Shown here piece after piece: positions 1 to 8,738 of a DNA stretch of 64,000 nucleotides. This stretch comes from Deltaproteobacteria bacterium (GTDB lineage: Bacteria; Myxococcota_A; Polyangia; Nannocystales; Nannocystaceae): assembly GCA_016709225.1 (NCBI GenBank), contig JADJEE010000012.1, forward strand, positions 372,001 to 436,000, read 5' to 3'. A program made the position numbers and the translations under genes. The notes below the pieces were generated by a model. It was not told the origin of the DNA. It saw nothing but the letters and a program-made list of their open reading frames with translations, and made no database searches. Numbering within the stretch: position 1 is the first letter of the stretch; the number at the start of each line of letters is the position of its first letter.

Positions 1-575
1 AGCGGTAGCTTGCAGGTCGGGCCGGCACTCAGGCTACGGACCGTCTGCGCGCCGTTCTTCGTCGTGGCGCTGAGCCCGACCTCGATGCCCGCGGCGGGGT
101 AACGCCACGTCTGCACGAACTCGCCGGTCGCCCCCTCTTCCTGGATCTTCGTGGTCTTGGACGGCTTGCCCAGCTTGGCCTCGACCTCGGCGGGGGTCAT
201 GCCCACGTGCAGCTCGCCCACCGACTCGAACGAGAGATCGATGTTGCCGTCGACGAACACTGGACCGCTCGGCGCCTTCGCGTCGGCCGCCTTCGCGTCG
301 GGCGACTTCGCGTCGGCCGCCTTCGCGTCGGGCGACTTCGCGTCGGCCGCCTTCGCGTCGGCCGTCTTCGCGTCGGCCGTCTTCGCGTCGGCCGTCTTCG
401 CGTCGGCCGTCTTCGCGTCGGCCGTCTTCGCGTCGGCCGTCTTCGCGTCGGCCGTCTTCGCGTCGGCCGTCTTCGCGTCGGCGGGGGTGACGGCCTTCGT
501 ATCGCCCTGCTCGTCGTCGCAGGCGACGACCCCGACCGCCAGCGACAGCGCCGCGAGCCATGCACGGTGTTGCAT
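1..575 (-). CDS. Partial lipoprotein with DAK pentapeptide repeats and a BamE-like domain
   Basis: The gene runs off the left edge; no stop is reached by base 1. From the ATG at 575 the product starts MQHRAWLAALSLAVGVVAC, a signal peptide with a lipobox ending at Cys19, so it should be lipid-anchored. A short acidic stretch leads into about 70 residues of tandem DAKTA/DAKAA/DAKSP pentapeptides (residues about 33-102). A globular segment follows, containing GMTPAEVEAKLGKP near residue 125. That motif resembles the start of the SmpA/OmlA/BamE fold, in which a small domain follows a lipidated N-terminus. Seen: the signal, the repeats and the motif. Inferred: an envelope location and an extended spacer role for the repeats. 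The gene is divergent from the FHA gene downstream. Its function is unknown, and BamE homology rests on one motif. Confidence 0.8.
   Translation of the reverse strand, partial: MQHRAWLAALSLAVGVVACDDEQGDTKAVTPADAKTADAKTADAKTADAKTADAKTADAKTADAKTADAKTADAKAADAKSPDAKAADAKSPDAKAADAKAPSGPVFVDGNIDLSFESVGELHVGMTPAEVEAKLGKPSKTTKIQEEGATGEFVQTWRYPAAGIEVGLSATTKNGAQTVRSLSAGPTCKLP
271..480. repeat. 15-bp minisatellite, 14 tandem units, in frame within a lipoprotein gene
   Basis: There are fourteen contiguous 15-bp units sharing the core cttcgcgtcgg. The eight units at 361-480 are identical (gccgtcttcgcgtcg); the six at 271-360 alternate ggcgmcttc and gccgccttc versions. Read on the minus strand each unit encodes one pentapeptide (DAKTA eight times, then DAKAA/DAKSP variants). 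The unit length is a multiple of three, so copy-number change would keep the frame. The run of identical copies suggests recent slippage or unequal exchange. Confidence 0.97.
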
Positions 576-807
576 GGCGTAATGTCGCGTGCGGTCGCGA
601 ACGCGTCAACGACCCCGGAGCTCGCGGCGCCCGACGAGGCACGCCGACGCCCACACGCCCGCGCCCACGCACATGGAATAGACCGCGACGCTGGTTCGAT
701 CGTTGTCGCGTGACCGTGATGCCGGCCAGCGTGGGCACGACGAGACGCCATGGAGCCGGCCTCGCGCCTTGCGCGGCCTCGCACGCGCTGGGATACTCGA
801 AGGCCCC

Positions 808-3800
808 GTGGATGATCCCGTGGTGAACTCCGCCCCCGCCACGATCATCCTCGCCATCGAGCGCCCCGGACAGTCGGTGCAGACCGTCACGGTGACGGGA
901 TCGCGCGCGCTCGTCGGCCGCGAGTCCGGCGACATCGTGCTGGCCGACGCCGAGTCGTCGGCCATGCATGCGGAGATCGACGCGAGCGGCGCGGCGCTCA
1001 TCGTGCGCGACCTCGGCAGCAGCAACGGCACGTGGCGCGGTCGAGCCAACGCCGCCGGCGAGATGCAGTGGGAGCGGCTGCCGCAGTTCGCCCTGCTGCC
1101 GGGCACGTGCTTCCGCTGCGGCACGACCATCGTGCGCCTGATCGAGCAACCGGGCGGCGAGCTGCCCGCGGCCGGCCGTACGGTGGTCTCCGGCTCGCGC
1201 AGCGGCACCCGACTCTCGACCGACCACGGCGTGCCCGTGCGGACGCCTGCGCCCGCCGTCGCCCCCATCGCGACGAGCGCGATCACGGCGGTGCGTGCGA
1301 CCCCGACCCCGAGCGCGTCACCGACCATGCCCGGGCAAGCAGCGGCTGCGCCCGCGCCTGCGCCCGCGTCTGTGCCCGCGCCCGCGTCTGCGCCCGCGTC
1401 CGCGGTGGTCCCCTCGAGCGCGACGCTGCCGTTGTTCGGCGCGGCCCCGGCGACGACGCACGACGGCGTCGTGCCCACCGCGGACGCCTCGGCGCCGGCG
1501 CCCGAGGGTGCGAGCAGCACGATGCGCGCGCCAGTGCCCGCCGCCGAAGCGCCCGTGGCCGCCGCACCGATGGCCACCGCCGACGTGCCGATGCACGCCG
1601 CGATCGCCCCTGCACCGGCGCCGTCGGTGACCGTCGATCCAGCCCGGCGACCGCCGGTGAAGAACGCGCTCATCCGCCCCGGTGACAAGCCGGTGACGGG
1701 GCCGACCCCCATCGTCGCGCCCCGCGGTCCGCGTCGCTGGCCCAAGCGACTCGGCTTCGTCGCGGCCGCGCTCGCGGTCGTCGCCGCGCTGTCGACCCTC
1801 GCGTGGTGGGCGGTCCGGCACTTCGGCGCACGTCCGCCGGCCATCGCCCGCACCGTCGCCGAGCAGTTCCCGGCCGACGCGCTCGGCTTCGTGGTCTTCG
1901 CCGCGCCCGAGACCCAGATCGGCCTGCTCGGCGACGCGCTACCGGAGTCGGTGCGCGCCGGCGCAACGCAGCAATGGGGCTTCGATCCCTTCGTCGCGAC
2001 GGCGTGGCAAGAGGCCGGCATCGACCCCGCCGCACCGATCGCGATCGCGTGGCTCGATCCGACCAAGCCGGCGATCGCGATCTCCGTCGGCCTGGGCGAT
2101 CGCGACAAGCTGCGGGCGGCCCTGCCCGGGCTCGCGGCCAAGCTCGCGGCCGGCAGCACCGGCGCGACGAGCACGGCCACTGCGCCCGAGGTCGCGGTGA
2201 GCGATCGCAGCTTCGGCGACACCGCCGGCTTCTGGCTCGAGGCCCCGCGCCCCACCGCAGTGGTGGTGCGCGACGCAAGGGCGGTCGCCGTCGTCGGCCT
2301 CGACGGTGCCGACGCCGCCAGCGTGGCTGCGCACGCCGAGCGCATCGCCGCACTCGAGCACGACACCAGCCTCGCAGCACGGGAGGGCTTCACCGCGCTC
2401 GGCTCCGAGGTCGGCGATCCAATCGTCTTCGCGTACGTCGATGGCGTGTCGATGCGCTCGGCGATCCCGGCGAACGCCGCGAGCCTGGTGGCGCTGCGCA
2501 TGGGCTTCGCCGAGATCGACGCGCTGTCCTTCGCGCTGCTGCGCGACGACGCCCGCGTGCGCATCTCGTCGCAGGTGCTCGCCCGCGAGGGCTCGCAGGC
2601 ACTGCGCTACCTCGACGGCGAGCGCAGCGGCGCCGCACTGGCGCGCGTGCCGGGCCCCGCGCTGGCCGGGCTCGACGGCGCGTTCGCGGCCAAACCGATC
2701 GCCGACGCGCTCATCGCCTTCGCCAACCTCACCGGCAGCTGGACGGAGATCGAGAGCGCAGTGCGGGGGCAAGCGGGGCTCGAGCTGCGCGGGGACATCA
2801 TCGACAACATCGCGGGCGAGGCTGGTGTGGTCCTGCTGGCCCTGCCCTCGAAGCCCGACGCCAGTGATGCCGCGGTGCTGGGATACCTGCGGGTCGTCGA
2901 CGAGGCCAAGGCCAAGGCGTCGCTCGACGCGGCCCTACCGGCGCTGCAGTCGAAGGTCTTCGACGTGCCCGCCTCGACCGAGACCATTGCCGAGACGGCG
3001 GTGCACACCTTCACCGTCGGCGGCGAGGGTCACGAGCTGCGGATCTCGCTGTTCGTCGCGGGCGAGCACCTGTGGCTGGCGACGGGCACCGCGGACGTGC
3101 GGGCGCTGCTCGAGCGCACCGGCAAGAGCGTCCACGACACCGCGCGGAACTCGGTGCTCGCGCGCGCCACCGACAAGGGCGGCGTGATGCGGGGCTTCGT
3201 CGACGTGCCGACGATCGCGGAAAAGCTGGAGCCCTTGCTCGACGAGGTCGAGCGCGCGAACAAGCTCGAGGCGGAGCCGCTGTGGAAGCTGCTCGACGCC
3301 GTCACCTACGGCGTCGACGTCCACGAGCGCCGCCTGCACACCGAGCTGGTCGTGCACACCACCGAATCCGACGGCCTCGCCGCGCTGCTCCGTGCGGCCG
3401 CCAAGCTCTCGGGCGATCGCGCCGCCGCAGCGATCGGGCGGGCGCAGCGCGTCGCCGACTGCGAGAAGCTGGTCACGCACCTGATGGAACTGCAGGCCAG
3501 TGACACCTCGCGCACGGTGGCCGAGTTCGCGCTGCGATTCGAGGTGTCCGATCGCTGCGCCACGATCGCGAAGCCCGAGCAGATCGCCTGCGCGTTGGCG
3601 GCCACCAGCTTCGCCGAGGTCGACGCCTGTGGCGGTGCCGAGGCGGGGCTGTTGCCGCCCGAGCCCGAGCCGCAGGCGGTGCCGTACATCGACGACATCT
3701 GGCCCAACACCCGCGCCAGCACCAGCGAGAGCGGGCGCCCACGCGCGGAGGTCAACTATGGCGTCGACGTGGGGGTCGATCCGCAGATTCGCGGCCGCGC

Positions 3801-4917
3801 CGACGCGCTCGTCACCATCATCGAGTTCGGCGATTTCCAGTGCCCCTACTGCCGCGAGGTCACCGCGACACTCGACGAGGTGCTGAGCCGCCACGGCAAC
3901 AACGTGCGGCTGGTGTTCCGCCACAACCCGCTGCCGATCCACCCCGAGGCCAAGAACGCCGCGCGAGCCGCCCTCGCGGCGGCGCGCCAGGGCAAGTTCT
4001 GGGCGATGCACGACAAGCTGTTCGAGTCGCAGTTCGAGCTCGCGCCCGACAAGTACCGCCAGTACGCGACCACGCTCGGCCTCGACGTCGACCGCTTCGT
4101 CGCCGACATGGACGACCCTGCCATTGCGCGTCAGGTCGAGGACGACACCGCGGTCGCACGACGCTTCGGCCTCACCGGCACACCATCGTTCTTCGTCAAC
4201 GGTCGCTTCCTCTCCGGCAACCAGTCCCTCGCGGTGTTCGACAGCCTGGTCAACGAAGAGCTGTCGCGCGCGCGCACGTTCGTCGAGCGGCGCGGCAACA
4301 GTCGCAAGCGGCTCTACGAGGACATGATCGCCCGCTTCGCCAGCGAGGTCACGAAGTCGGCCGCGGTGGCACTGCCGCCCGATACCGGTGAGCGCTTCTC
4401 GATCGCGACCGAGGGGCTGCCCCGCCGCGGGGCCAGCGGCTTCGCGCGCGTCAACCTCACCGAGTGTGGCGATTTCGACTGTCCGTACTGCCAACGTGCG
4501 ACCAAGACGCTCGATCGCATCGTCGCCGACTACCCCACGCAGGTGACCGTGACGTTCCTGCACAATCCCCTGGGCTACCACGCCAACGCCGAGCCCGCGG
4601 CGCGCGCTGCGATTGCCGCCGACAAGCAGGGCAAGTTCTGGGAGATGCACGACAAGCTCTATGCGCACCCCGATGCACACGCGCAGTCCGACTTCGTCGG
4701 CTACGCGAAGGAGCTCAAGCTCGACGTCGCCCAGTTCGAGCGGGACTTCGCCGCGCCCGAGACCGCCAAGCTCGTCGTCGATCAGCAGAAGATCTGCGCC
4801 GACGCAGGCGGCACCAGCACGCCCACGTTCTTCCTGAACGGCCGGCGCATCGAGGGTGCGCAATCCTTCGAGACCTTCAAGGCGCTCATCGACGCCGAGC
4901 TGCTGGGCGGCATCTGA
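808..4917 (+). CDS. FHA domain - membrane helix - periplasmic domain - two DsbA-like thioredoxin domains
   Basis: A very large modular protein of 1369 residues from the GTG at 808. That start has GAAGG four bases upstream; GTG 820/823 and ATG 703 are alternatives. Residues about 15-110 form an FHA (phosphothreonine-binding) domain with GRESGDI and LGSSNGTW motifs. A Pro/Ala-rich linker follows, then one membrane helix at about 312-336. A long region (about 345-970) begins with an FPADALGFVVF segment resembling DUF3352-type proteins. Two DsbA-like domains close the protein, each with CPYC (residues 1012-1015 and 1225-1228) and a cis-Pro loop (GTPSFFVNG, STPTFFLNG). Expected topology: FHA in the cytoplasm, thiol-redox domains outside. 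Inference: it couples Ser/Thr kinase signalling to envelope disulfide chemistry. No close named family is recognised for the whole. Confidence 0.9.
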   Translation: MDDPVVNSAPATIILAIERPGQSVQTVTVTGSRALVGRESGDIVLADAESSAMHAEIDASGAALIVRDLGSSNGTWRGRANAAGEMQWERLPQFALLPGTCFRCGTTIVRLIEQPGGELPAAGRTVVSGSRSGTRLSTDHGVPVRTPAPAVAPIATSAITAVRATPTPSASPTMPGQAAAAPAPAPASVPAPASAPASAVVPSSATLPLFGAAPATTHDGVVPTADASAPAPEGASSTMRAPVPAAEAPVAAAPMATADVPMHAAIAPAPAPSVTVDPARRPPVKNALIRPGDKPVTGPTPIVAPRGPRRWPKRLGFVAAALAVVAALSTLAWWAVRHFGARPPAIARTVAEQFPADALGFVVFAAPETQIGLLGDALPESVRAGATQQWGFDPFVATAWQEAGIDPAAPIAIAWLDPTKPAIAISVGLGDRDKLRAALPGLAAKLAAGSTGATSTATAPEVAVSDRSFGDTAGFWLEAPRPTAVVVRDARAVAVVGLDGADAASVAAHAERIAALEHDTSLAAREGFTALGSEVGDPIVFAYVDGVSMRSAIPANAASLVALRMGFAEIDALSFALLRDDARVRISSQVLAREGSQALRYLDGERSGAALARVPGPALAGLDGAFAAKPIADALIAFANLTGSWTEIESAVRGQAGLELRGDIIDNIAGEAGVVLLALPSKPDASDAAVLGYLRVVDEAKAKASLDAALPALQSKVFDVPASTETIAETAVHTFTVGGEGHELRISLFVAGEHLWLATGTADVRALLERTGKSVHDTARNSVLARATDKGGVMRGFVDVPTIAEKLEPLLDEVERANKLEAEPLWKLLDAVTYGVDVHERRLHTELVVHTTESDGLAALLRAAAKLSGDRAAAAIGRAQRVADCEKLVTHLMELQASDTSRTVAEFALRFEVSDRCATIAKPEQIACALAATSFAEVDACGGAEAGLLPPEPEPQAVPYIDDIWPNTRASTSESGRPRAEVNYGVDVGVDPQIRGRADALVTIIEFGDFQCPYCREVTATLDEVLSRHGNNVRLVFRHNPLPIHPEAKNAARAALAAARQGKFWAMHDKLFESQFELAPDKYRQYATTLGLDVDRFVADMDDPAIARQVEDDTAVARRFGLTGTPSFFVNGRFLSGNQSLAVFDSLVNEELSRARTFVERRGNSRKRLYEDMIARFASEVTKSAAVALPPDTGERFSIATEGLPRRGASGFARVNLTECGDFDCPYCQRATKTLDRIVADYPTQVTVTFLHNPLGYHANAEPAARAAIAADKQGKFWEMHDKLYAHPDAHAQSDFVGYAKELKLDVAQFERDFAAPETAKLVVDQQKICADAGGTSTPTFFLNGRRIEGAQSFETFKALIDAELLGGI

Positions 4918-5058
4918 GGCGACGCCCTGGGGCCCACAAGCACGGCAGAAGCGTGTAGCCTTCGGCCGTCCGCTGGGAGGGCACGACATCGTGGCCTGCC
5001 GTGCAACACCGGCAGGCTGCCCCGGCGGATGCAACCTACCGAGGAAGATGGCATCCCC

Positions 5059-6972
5059 ATGACGACGAATCACGGCCGCGTTTCCCCCGCGCTGCGAGCT
5101 CGAACCACCGCGCTGCTGGCCTGCGCACTGGGCCTGGCTTGCAACAACGACTCCACCACCAGCCAGAACGACAGCAGCAGCTCGACCGGCGAAGGCTCGT
5201 CGGACTCGTCGGCGAGCAATCCGACGACCACGGCCGGCTCCGACACCACCACCGGCACGACCGACGCGACGATGACCACCGCGCAGGATTCGACCGGCGG
5301 CAGCTGTTTGATCGCGCCGCAGCTCATGGCCGACCCGAGCTTCGAGTCCGGCGCCGACGCGTCGGCATGGGGCGAGGCCTCGAGCCTGTTCGGAACCCCG
5401 CTCTGCGACGCCTCGTGCAACGGTCCCACCGCGAGCGATGGCTCGTGGTTCATGTGGCTCGGCGGTTCGGGCAATGGCACCGACGTCGGCGGCGTCTCGC
5501 AGGTCGTGACGATCAACGAGTTCGACAGCGCGACGCTGCGCTTCGACTTCTTCTACGGCGCCGCGAACCCGGGCGATGTGTTCCAGCTACAGATCGACGG
5601 CAACGTGGTCTGGGAGGTGACGCCCGAGGAGGCCGCCGACTACGCCGACTGGACGCCAGTCGAGATCGACGTCACGGCGTACGCCGACGGTGCCGATCAC
5701 GACTTCGATTTCACCGGCAGCGCGGTCGCGGGTAGCAACATCTACCTCGACAACGTGACGCTCGAGAGCTGTGGCGACGGCGCCGCCGTGACCGAGGGTG
5801 ACACCGTCGATCCCGCCATGACCGGGGGCGGCACCACCGACACCGATCCCACCGGCGATCCGCTCATGTGCGAGGACATCGGCAGCACCGTGCCGTTCAC
5901 GCAGATGGGCAACAACGGCGGCGCCGGTGACCACGGCACCGGCAGCTGCACGGCGGACTTCGGCCAGAACCCCGGCGAGGACGTCGGCTACACCTGGACC
6001 GCGCCCGCGGCCGGCACCTACCGCTTCGACACGCTCGGCAGCACGATCGACGACACCGTGCTGTACGTGCTCGAGGACTGCATGGGTGGCGCCGAGATCG
6101 CCTGCAACGACGACGTCTCCGGCGATGAACTCCGCTCGGCGGTCACGATGTCGCTCGCGGCCGACCAGACCATCACCATCGTGGTGGACGGCTGGTCCGA
6201 CATGGTGGTCGGCGAATTCGTGCTGAACATCGCGCAGGTCGCCTGCGAGGCGCCCACCGATCTCGGCAACAACGAGCCGCTGTCCTACGACGACGACAAC
6301 ATGGGCGCCGGCGACGACATCTCGTCGAGCTGCGGTGGCATCGGGGGCGAGGACTCGATCTACACCTGGCAGGCCCAAGACGACGGCATCTACGCCATCT
6401 ACGCGGTCAGCCTCGACATGAGCCCGGTGGTCTCCGCGTTCGCGAGCGGCGAGTGCGGCAACCCCAGCAACGAGCTCGGCTGCGCGACCGGTGACAACTT
6501 CGCGGTGTTCAACACCGTGCTCGCGGCCGATCAGGAGATCGTGGTCGTGGTCGACGGCGCCAGCGCGGCGGAGGTCGGCAACTACGAGCTGAACATCGAG
6601 CAGACCGGCGTGCTGTCGGGTGACTGCTGCGCCGCCGACGACTCCCCGGGCTGCGTCGACGTCGCGACCACGCAGTGCGTATGCGGCTTCGACGTGCCGG
6701 CCGACGTGCAGGCGCCCTACCCCGACCCGTCGGACTGCTGCAGCGGCGAGTGGACCGCAGAGTGCGCGGGCCTGGCCGGCTCGCAGTGCGGTGCCGGCTG
6801 CACGGCCGTCGACGCTGGCACCTGTTGCATGGGCGACAGCGGGATGCCGCTGTGCAGCGTCGGCGAGGTGCAGGACTGCGTGTGCGCGTTCGACTCGTAC
6901 TGCTGCGACACCGACTGGGATGAGTCGTGCGTGGCCAAGGCGGTGTTGTTCTGCAACGCGGACTGCGGCTAG
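5059..6972 (+). CDS. Surface lipoprotein with PPC-like and Cys-rich repeat modules
   Basis: The start is ATG 5059, giving 637 residues. An N-terminal signal ends in ALGLAC, a lipobox, and is followed by a Ser/Thr/Asp/Gly linker of about 60 residues. Next comes a beta-sandwich-like region (about residues 80-250: DPSFESG at its start, YLDNVTLESC at its end). Then come two segments with the look of pre-peptidase C-terminal (PPC) domains, with motifs such as YTWTAPAAGTYRFDT and ACNDDV. The C-terminus holds two Cys-rich repeats of the pattern CC-x(n)-C-x(n)-CVC-x-FD-x(n)-CC-x(n)-W. This modular style is common in myxobacterial exported proteins. Likely a surface-exposed binding or adhesive protein; no catalytic residues are evident. 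The M28 gene overlaps its 3' end. Confidence 0.87.
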   Translation: MTTNHGRVSPALRARTTALLACALGLACNNDSTTSQNDSSSSTGEGSSDSSASNPTTTAGSDTTTGTTDATMTTAQDSTGGSCLIAPQLMADPSFESGADASAWGEASSLFGTPLCDASCNGPTASDGSWFMWLGGSGNGTDVGGVSQVVTINEFDSATLRFDFFYGAANPGDVFQLQIDGNVVWEVTPEEAADYADWTPVEIDVTAYADGADHDFDFTGSAVAGSNIYLDNVTLESCGDGAAVTEGDTVDPAMTGGGTTDTDPTGDPLMCEDIGSTVPFTQMGNNGGAGDHGTGSCTADFGQNPGEDVGYTWTAPAAGTYRFDTLGSTIDDTVLYVLEDCMGGAEIACNDDVSGDELRSAVTMSLAADQTITIVVDGWSDMVVGEFVLNIAQVACEAPTDLGNNEPLSYDDDNMGAGDDISSSCGGIGGEDSIYTWQAQDDGIYAIYAVSLDMSPVVSAFASGECGNPSNELGCATGDNFAVFNTVLAADQEIVVVVDGASAAEVGNYELNIEQTGVLSGDCCAADDSPGCVDVATTQCVCGFDVPADVQAPYPDPSDCCSGEWTAECAGLAGSQCGAGCTAVDAGTCCMGDSGMPLCSVGEVQDCVCAFDSYCCDTDWDESCVAKAVLFCNADCG

Positions 6973-8729
6973 CCCTGTGCTGGCTGCTCGCGGTGCTGTC
7001 GTGGCCCCACGTGGCCACGGCGGCGCCGCAGCCCGAGCGCGCGCGTGAACACGCGCGCATGCTGGTGGAAGACATCGGTCCGCGCGTCGCAGGCTCGCCA
7101 GCGATCGAGCAGGCCCAAGAGCGCGTGCGGGCGATCTTCGGCGCGCTTGGACTCGCGGTCGAGCACGTCGCGGTCGGGCACCTCGAGACGGCACCGGTGC
7201 GCGTTGCCGGCGAGGTGGTCGTGCCGGCGCACGTGATGGACCTGCCCGGCGATCACACGTTGGTGGTGCGGCTGCCCGCCCACGATGGCGCGACCGAGCC
7301 CGCCATCCTCTTCATGGCCCACCTCGACACCGTCGACGGCTCGCCGGGCGCGGTCGACGATGCCGCGGCCGTCGGCGTACTGCTCGAGCTGACGCGAGCG
7401 CTGCTCGAGACCCCATCGCGGCCACACCCTGTGATGATCGCGATCACGGCGGCCGAGGAGCCGGGGCTGGGCGGCGCCCGAGCCCTTGCGGCCTCGCTGC
7501 GGCCCGACGAGGTCGCCTTCGCGGTGTCGCTCGATCTCATCGGTCGCCCGGGTCCACTCGCGCAGAACGGCCTGTCGCGACTGCTCGGCCGCGGGCTGCT
7601 GCAGCGGCTCGCAGCCGCGGCGAAGACCGCCAGCGTCGCGATCGAGGCGCCGCTGACCCATCAGGTCGTCAGTCGCCTGCTTCCGCAGCTGGAGCGCAGC
7701 GACCACGGCGCCTTCACAGAGCGCGGCATCCCGGCGATGCACCTGTTCCATCGCGGTCCTGGCCACATCGACCTCGCGTACCACAGCGCGGACGACGTGC
7801 TCGCGCGCGTCGACGCCGACGCCCAGCGCGACGCGCTCGCCTTCGTCCACGCACTCGCCCTCGATCCCGCACCGCTGCGGCCCGACGACGATGCACCCGC
7901 GACCTTCGTGCCGCTCGCGGGCGCCACGCTCGTGCGCGACCTGTGGCTGCGCCTGCTCGAGTTGGCCGCGCTGGTCGTCGTCGTGTTCGCCCTGCATCGC
8001 GCCCGGCGGCGTGATGGACCACGTGAGGGTCGCTCGCTCGGTGCGCTGGCCTGGATCGCCGCGGTGCTCGTGACGTGGGTGGCGGCGGTGGCCATCGAAC
8101 TGCTCGCCGCTCGACTCGCCGGGCATCCGCAGCCGTGGATCCACACGCCCGGCCGCGCGAGCGTGCCGTGGCTGTTCGCGGTCGCGGCCGCGCTGCTGGC
8201 AGTCGCCCCCGGCTGGTACCGCGATGGCCGCACGCGCGCGGTGCTGCCGCTCGCCATCGTCGCAGCGGCGATCCCCGGCGCAGCGTTGCTGTGGTTCGGC
8301 ATCGTCGAGCTGGCGTGGGTGCCGCTGTCGATGGCGCTGGCCTTGGCCGCGATGGCGTTCACCTCGCGCGCGCAGCGGTGTGCGATCTTCCTCGCGCTCG
8401 CGATGCTGCCGGCGTGGGCCATCGTCGATCCGCTGCGCCTGCGCGAAGCCAGCTACCACGGCTTCCTCGGCCGCACCGTACCGTTGTCGCTCATCTTGGC
8501 GGTGGTGTTCCTGCCGATCGCGCTCGCATGGCTGCACGTCATCGTGCTGTGGCGGCCGCCGCGAGTCGTCCACCGCGCGGCCGCGATCGTGGCTGCACTC
8601 GCGATCCTCGGGGTGCTCGGCGGGGCCGCCGTCACCCGCCCGGCCTGCGCGGGCGATGACTTCGCCGCCCGCGGGCTGGCGTGCGAGCGCGGGGCCGCAG
8701 TCGCGGCCGGCGTGCGCACGACGCCGTGA
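6927..8729 (+). CDS. Membrane-anchored M28 family metallopeptidase
   Basis: A 600-residue protein with a signal or anchor segment near residues 13-33, then an M28 aminopeptidase domain. Visible zinc-ligand motifs: MAHLDTVDG (His, with Asp), GAVDDAAAV (bridging Asp), ITAAEEPG (catalytic Glu), SLDLIGR (Asp) and YHSADD (His). The C-terminal third (from about residue 330) has around six to eight hydrophobic helices, the layout seen in membrane M28 proteins such as the ER Fxna/ERMP1 type. The GTG start at 6927 overlaps the preceding lipoprotein gene by 46 bases in another frame; a later start in the signal segment (6945/6948) is possible. It probably trims amino acids from exported peptides at the membrane. 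It is convergent with the WYL regulator, 9 bases away. Confidence 0.88.
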   Translation: MRGQGGVVLQRGLRLALCWLLAVLSWPHVATAAPQPERAREHARMLVEDIGPRVAGSPAIEQAQERVRAIFGALGLAVEHVAVGHLETAPVRVAGEVVVPAHVMDLPGDHTLVVRLPAHDGATEPAILFMAHLDTVDGSPGAVDDAAAVGVLLELTRALLETPSRPHPVMIAITAAEEPGLGGARALAASLRPDEVAFAVSLDLIGRPGPLAQNGLSRLLGRGLLQRLAAAAKTASVAIEAPLTHQVVSRLLPQLERSDHGAFTERGIPAMHLFHRGPGHIDLAYHSADDVLARVDADAQRDALAFVHALALDPAPLRPDDDAPATFVPLAGATLVRDLWLRLLELAALVVVVFALHRARRRDGPREGRSLGALAWIAAVLVTWVAAVAIELLAARLAGHPQPWIHTPGRASVPWLFAVAAALLAVAPGWYRDGRTRAVLPLAIVAAAIPGAALLWFGIVELAWVPLSMALALAAMAFTSRAQRCAIFLALAMLPAWAIVDPLRLREASYHGFLGRTVPLSLILAVVFLPIALAWLHVIVLWRPPRVVHRAAAIVAALAILGVLGGAAVTRPACAGDDFAARGLACERGAAVAAGVRTTP

Positions 8730-8738
8730 TCGGTGGCG

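Noticed and set aside
271..480. Tandem repeats as a possible CRISPR array
   Set aside because: Units are 15 bp, contiguous and without spacers, and read in frame as protein repeats.
151..582. Ala/Phe/Val-rich open frame on the plus strand
   Set aside because: It is the complement of the DAK repeat of the lipoprotein gene; no ribosome site, and the minus-strand reading has a clear signal peptide.
606..2564. Long minus-strand open frame of 652 residues
   Set aside because: Antisense to the FHA gene; Arg/Ala/Ser-rich composition typical of shadows in GC-rich DNA, no domain.
2935..5073. Long minus-strand frame of 712 residues
   Set aside because: Shadow of the DsbA-like region on the other strand; no recognisable motif.
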